Assembly (NCBI GenBank): GCA_033439255.1
Contig: CM065886.1
Span: forward strand, 434,001 to 498,000
Reading direction: 5' to 3'
Length of the DNA stretch: 64,000 bases
Source of the DNA: Hericium rajendrae
Lineage: Eukaryota > Basidiomycota > Agaricomycetes > Russulales > Hericiaceae
In this document: piece by piece, positions 59,703 through 64,000 of the stretch
Layout: each line of letters begins with the position of its first letter
How positions within the stretch are numbered: position 1 is the stretch's first letter
Program-made: the position numbers and the translations under genes
Notes under the pieces: generated by a model
The model's database searches: none
What the model saw: only the letters and a program-made list of their open reading frames with translations
Told to the model about the DNA's origin: nothing

Positions 59703-61229
59703 GTCAAGGGATGGAGACCGCTGTGGGGGTGATGATTATTATATACGATGGGGAGAGTCGGCGTGATGGGCACTGCGGGCAGATGGGGCGTGTGAGGCTG
59801 CTGTGTAACAAGCAAGCCAGTCAACCTCGCTGGCTCCTCCAGAATGAACCAGCAAACGCAACAAACCCAAGCGAGCACAACTTGCTGAAGAAAGTAGATG
59901 GGCTGCTAGTCGTCAGTGTCGAGACGAGGATCAAACCATCGGGGCGTCGGCAGAGGGGCGGACGCGGATGGTTGCTGAGATACTCTCGGCGCTCCCCTGC
60001 TCAACCCGGCCGCCCCTAAGCGCCCGTCGCACTGCCGTAAATGACAACCTCGGCCCGGCTGATCGGCGCCCACATCCCATAGCCTCGTCTGAAGCACTGC
60101 CCGCGACTCGATCAACATCCCAACTGTTTTGTTGTTCATCATTGTGATGCTCGCGATGCATTTTCTCTTGTCAAAGATACGGGCGGGCCCTACATAGGGT
60201 GGCACGCAAACAGCGTAGACTTACGCTTACTCTTCGACCTTGACATGCGACTACATGCCTCCTGGAAAAAAGTGAACTGTACGTGAAACAGCGTGACAGC
60301 ATCGGGCCTTTAACGACAAGGGTACACCGACTGGACACCCCATCAAAATGTTGAGCTCAAGGCGCTGAAGCGCTGATGCACCGAGACTGCCGAAAGACGG
60401 CGGAACATTCATACACCGCCGTTTTGGTTTGAGATCCGAAACCGGTTTATCCGAAGTGCTTCTATTGATACCTTCGATCGGAGCTCATTTTCACATCAAA
60501 ACGAGCTCGGGAAGATGTCATTTCGTAAATATCCCTGTGAGCTGCTGAAGATATCCTTGGTATATCCCAGCCCATGTCCCCTGCATATCGCTCTTCTACG
60601 ATATCCTCAGCCCCAGCTTGGCGCCGTGGCGACATGATTTCACCCTCTATCGCGCCACAGTTCAAAGTCTTCAAAGTCCGCCACCCACACTGTTCCTCTG
60701 AGTTCACGACTGAGTTTGAACCTCGTGCGACGCGACTTATGTTCTCCTCGTCGTTTCGTCACGACTTGTCTCCTGCCACGTCGACTCAAGTGCCATACCT
60801 CCAGATATCGAGACGGTCCGCAGTGCTATTACTACATTCCTCGCATCCTTGGTGAGTTGAGTTTTTCCTCGTCATATCAGTCTATCAGGTAAGTCCGAGT
60901 TTATACTTTTTGTGTGTCGTCTCTGCCCCGGTTTGCATGCCCCACCTCTCGCGCCTCATTCGCACCTCGCCCACACCCGCTTCTCACCAGCGCCGTGGCT
61001 AGAGTATACAGACTCTTCCTACGTCACGCCTGCCCTCTATGATCCCTTCGCGCCGCTGTCGTCGTGCCACTTCCGCAGTTGCCGTCACTGTCAGCTCCCG
61101 ATTCAGTTCGCCTCGCTGTGTCGCCTTCCGATGTCATGTCATGTAATGCCCTTGGACTCCATCTCAATATCTTATAGACAAATTTGTATTATCACTGCTT
61201 GCAATAGAATTGTTCCTTGCCTTCCTTTA
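59703..61229. other. Intergenic, no gene recognised
   Basis: Promoter side of the phosphatase gene, then unassigned sequence. Around 60570-61150 the plus strand is CT-rich with several ATGs but no conserved frame, and could be a transcript leader. Confidence 0.5.
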
Positions 61230-62344
61230 CAGCCGTTTACAAATCGATAGGCCTTCCCGAGCAAAATGATGTAAACATTGTTTTTGAGTCGGCGAAGGTC
61301 GGAAACCGCTTACAGTGCCTTGCATATCAGTCTGCAGTCGACGCGCTGAGATCTTTGTTTGTTCGGACCAAAGCGTGACACTTTAGCGCTCTGGATCCTG
61401 TTTGCGAGTTCGCAGTACTTATGCGCATTTGTATGTCTTGTAGCACTCAACTTCCCATTTGAACAAACAGGTAAACATTCTACAGACAAAGTCTTGTAAA
61501 GACATTCAAATTTGAACGGCTGCGGCCTAACCGGCACCTGCACACCGTGTCTGCTGACATCCATCGAGACATAATGCTCCTGCTGCCCTCCCGAGAAGGC
61601 ATCTCGAACACGCACTCGACATCCTCCGGCATAGCTGCAGTGAGCCTATCGGGGCATGGATGTGGCTCGGGTATTATCATTATCCTACGCACATGAATGT
61701 CTGGCTCAAGCACAACTCGCAGTGCCTGAGGCACGCGAACTTGCGCTCTGCGCTGCATGTAAACCTGGGCGAAGAACATGTCAGTGCATTCAGAATGTTC
61801 ACGCACCATAGCCAGCATGAGATCTTGGCTCCCCTCAATATTGGCGGTCATGGAACACACACAAGCGCGAGAGCTATGGCTGCTATGCCGGGGTGCTGGA
61901 AATCCATGTCTCGGTGCGAGATTCGAGGGTGTGCATAGCTGGCAGAGAGATATGGGCCAGACGGGTTCTCATGGCTTTTCAGCTACTTTATCAATTGGGT
62001 CAGACACTTACAGAAAGTAAATGGCCGTCGTCGAAGACGGCAAGACGCAGAGTGGAACATCCGAGCAGTCGGCGGTCGACGTGTGACATGACGTGACTAT
62101 TTGGCGACTACAAACAGGTTTCTCGACGCGTCGACTGCAGACTGATATGCAAGGCACTGTACGACTCTGCAGCACCGCGCCAGACCATACACTTCCTTCC
62201 TTCCTTCCTGCCGTGCTGCCTGCCATGTTGCCGTGCTGCCGTTGCCACCGGCTGTGAGCTAGAATCAAGCTCCACCTTGTATGTTGAACGTCCGACCAAT
62301 GCATCAAAACCTGCCACAGAGGCCTATCGATTTGTAAACGGCTG
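61230..62344. mobile_element. 1.1-kb TA-flanked DNA transposon remnant
   Basis: The first 25 bases (from CAGCCGTTTACAAATCGATA) and the reverse complement of the last 25 are identical. TA lies immediately outside both ends (61228-61229 and 62345-62346), as for Tc1/mariner-type insertion. The 1,115-bp length is close to a mariner element, but I see no DDE/D transposase; internal frames are short and on mixed strands. A (CTTC)n run lies near 62190-62207. Eleven of the first twelve end bases match the MITE at 2396-2758, so both were probably moved by the same transposase, encoded elsewhere. Confidence 0.8.
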
Positions 62345-63140
62345 TATCCTGCAATGAGTGAAGCAATAGCTGGAATTTTCGGAAAAAAAAAAAAGCTTTG
62401 CTACCGGGCGCCTATATGCCATTTGAAGCCCCGAAAAGCCCCCGGAAAGCTCAAATATCCGTAGGAGACCGCAGCGGCATGTCGCTGGGATATAGCTCTC
62501 ACCGGAGATTATGGGATTTGACGATTTGGTGTCTGAGAGATATGCCGGAGAGATCCGAAAATAGTCTACGTGTGATCACGAGAGATCCTGGGCAGGAGAT
62601 CTATTTGGGATCCGACAAAAATGGCGGTGTAGTTGATGCATATCGCGCCTAAATCGGAAGAGAACAACGGACTGGAAGAGAACGTACAGGTGCCATCCGT
62701 GAATATCTCCTATGCATCCCCAAGGCGCAAATATCATGTCTTGTCCCTGGTGCCCCGCGGAGAATGTATCGAACCCTGGACAGTCGGGCCAGAGTGGATA
62801 AGTAGTTGCACGGACTCATATGGCCCCAGATGTCTTCCCAGCCCCCAAAGACTTTGTGGACTAAATCACATTCTATCGTTGTTCCAATCCGGGCAGTCTC
62901 TGGCCTTGACATAGAGTTACAAGCGACCGTGAACCAAATCACATTCCATCTACGTTCCAGGCCGTGCCAAAAGCTGTAGTGTGTCAGAAACGTATCAGTA
63001 ACTTGTTGAATGCGGAATTTCGACGTTGTCCGATGCACGTCCATTGAATAACATCTTCGCATCCTGTAAAATTGCAACTGTCGAGTTGCTGCAAAGCCGC
63101 CTTCGACGCGATCTTCGTGGACGCGCAGATCGCCCGCACG
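62345..63140. other. Intergenic, promoter side of methyltransferase gene
   Basis: Begins with an A-run near 62382-62393. A partial duplication of AAATCACATTC(T/C)ATC lies at about 62864 and 62937. No gene is seen. Confidence 0.55.
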
Positions 63141-64000
63141 ATGTCCGGCTTCAAATTCGCCTTCGAGCTCGACGGCGAGCCAGACGACGCCCTGAAGGAC
63201 GTCTTCACGGCACCCTCATCTGAATCCTCAATATCAGCACAAAATGCCGCCGACACCGCGTCCGAATCCGCGCACCAGCCCTCCGCCGACGTCCCCCTCT
63301 CCGAGCTGGTGCGTCTGCGTTCTCTAAATCACACCCGGCACTGATCCCATCCAGCTAGCAGCGCTCCCAGAAAACATCTCCTACTCCCCCGTAGCCATCC
63401 CGGGCACGGGAAAGACGCTCGCGCGGCGCGATCTCTTCGATGCGCGCTTCCAGCTGATCGCATCCGAGGGCGAGAGCCCGCCCGCGCTGGACTTCGTCGA
63501 CGCGCCGTCCGATCTCGTACCGTGGGTGTATGAGGGCGGGCTGAAGACGTGGGAGTGCAGCCTTGATCTCGCGGAGTATCTGCACCGCGAGATGGGCGCA
63601 GATGAAGGGGCGTGGGTGCGGGGGAAGGCGATTTTAGAGGTGTGTTGTGTCGCGGGTGCTGGGGCAGGTTGGTGGGCAGGCGCTGATATTTTGTGCTGCT
63701 AGCTGGGGTGTGGGACGGCGATGCCGTCTGTGTTCCTCCTCTCGCAGCTCTTTGCGGCCGTGGGCCAGAATGAGAGCTCAAAAGACACCTATATCCACCT
63801 ACAAGACTACAACCGCTCCGTGCTCGAGCTCGTCACCCTCCCAAACCTCATCCTCGCATGGTGTACGCCCCCTCTTTCCGATCCCCACATCCCACCCACT
63901 CACTATTGTATATTCCCAGACATGTCCCCCTTATCCGCGCCCTACCTCTCCACGCACCCCCCTCCCTTAGACGACGACCCCGACACCCCGTCCGCACCCG
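63141..64000 (+). CDS. Protein-histidine methyltransferase, Hpm1/METTL18-like (5' part)
   Basis: At least four exons, open at the window edge. It starts MSGFKFAFELDGEPDD, the short acidic N-terminus usual for the family, with an intron after LSEL. A region with WECSLDLAEYL follows, then SAM-binding motif I LGCGTAMPSVFLL and the motif QDYNRSVLELVTLPN, both characteristic of Hpm1. The yeast and human enzymes methylate a histidine of ribosomal protein Rpl3/uL3 and act in the cytosol or nucleolus. The ATG at 63141 is chosen because conserved sequence begins with it. About the last third is missing because the window ends at ...PSAP. Confidence 0.85.

Noticed and set aside
62190-62250. CTTC and GCTGCC repeats as a possible CRISPR-like array
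   Set aside because: Simple-sequence slippage without spacers, inside a eukaryotic transposon remnant.

Overview
The window looks like nuclear DNA of a basidiomycete fungus, most likely an Agaricomycete. Nearly every recognisable gene is cut by many short (about 45-65 bp) GT-AG introns, several exons are only 8-21 nt long, a nuclear tRNA-Gln carries an intron, and the families present (omega-class GST, expanded P450s, OPT transporter, clustered A1 aspartic proteases, Sin3, mid-protein single-TM proteins) fit wood- or litter-decay Agaricomycetes. All exon structures below were joined by hand from splice-site consensus and family conservation; no search was run.

Layout. 0.6-1.6 kb: omega-type glutathione transferase. 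2.15 kb: intron-containing tRNA-Gln(UUG). 2.4-4.7 kb: a 363-bp TA-flanked foldback MITE lying against a decayed, interrupted P450 gene. 4.7-15 kb: a long stretch without a convincing gene, GC-rich from about 8.8 kb, with local tandem duplications and one strong hairpin. 15.1-16.9 kb: bHLH transcription factor with an unusually long loop. 17.8-19.1 kb: secreted S1/P1-type nuclease. 19.6-34.6 kb: a P450 island with three close paralogues (two converge on each other, and one lacks two introns that its sisters keep), one unrelated P450, and two duplicated relics of an unrecognised gene. 35.2-39.4 kb: the Sin3 co-repressor scaffold. 42.5-46.5 kb: oligopeptide (OPT) transporter split into many small exons. 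47.8-50.1 kb: single-pass membrane protein with two tandem beta-sandwich-like ectodomains. 50.3-56.8 kb: three same-strand secreted aspartic proteases, two of them recent tandem duplicates. 57.6-59.7 kb: sphingoid-base-1-phosphate phosphatase. 61.2-62.3 kb: a 1.1-kb TA-flanked element with perfect 25-bp terminal inverted repeats whose ends match the MITE at 2.4 kb. 63.1 kb to the edge: Hpm1/METTL18-like histidine methyltransferase, truncated by the window.

Together the genes fall into a detoxification or secondary-oxidation block (GST, P450s), an extracellular nutrient-scavenging block (nuclease, aspartic proteases, OPT peptide importer next door) and housekeeping or regulatory genes (Sin3, bHLH, lipid phosphatase, methyltransferase). 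I found no polyketide synthase, NRPS or terpene synthase, so the P450 island is not demonstrably a biosynthetic cluster. The most notable non-gene structures are the two TIR elements sharing the same ends, and the intron-poor P450 paralogue.
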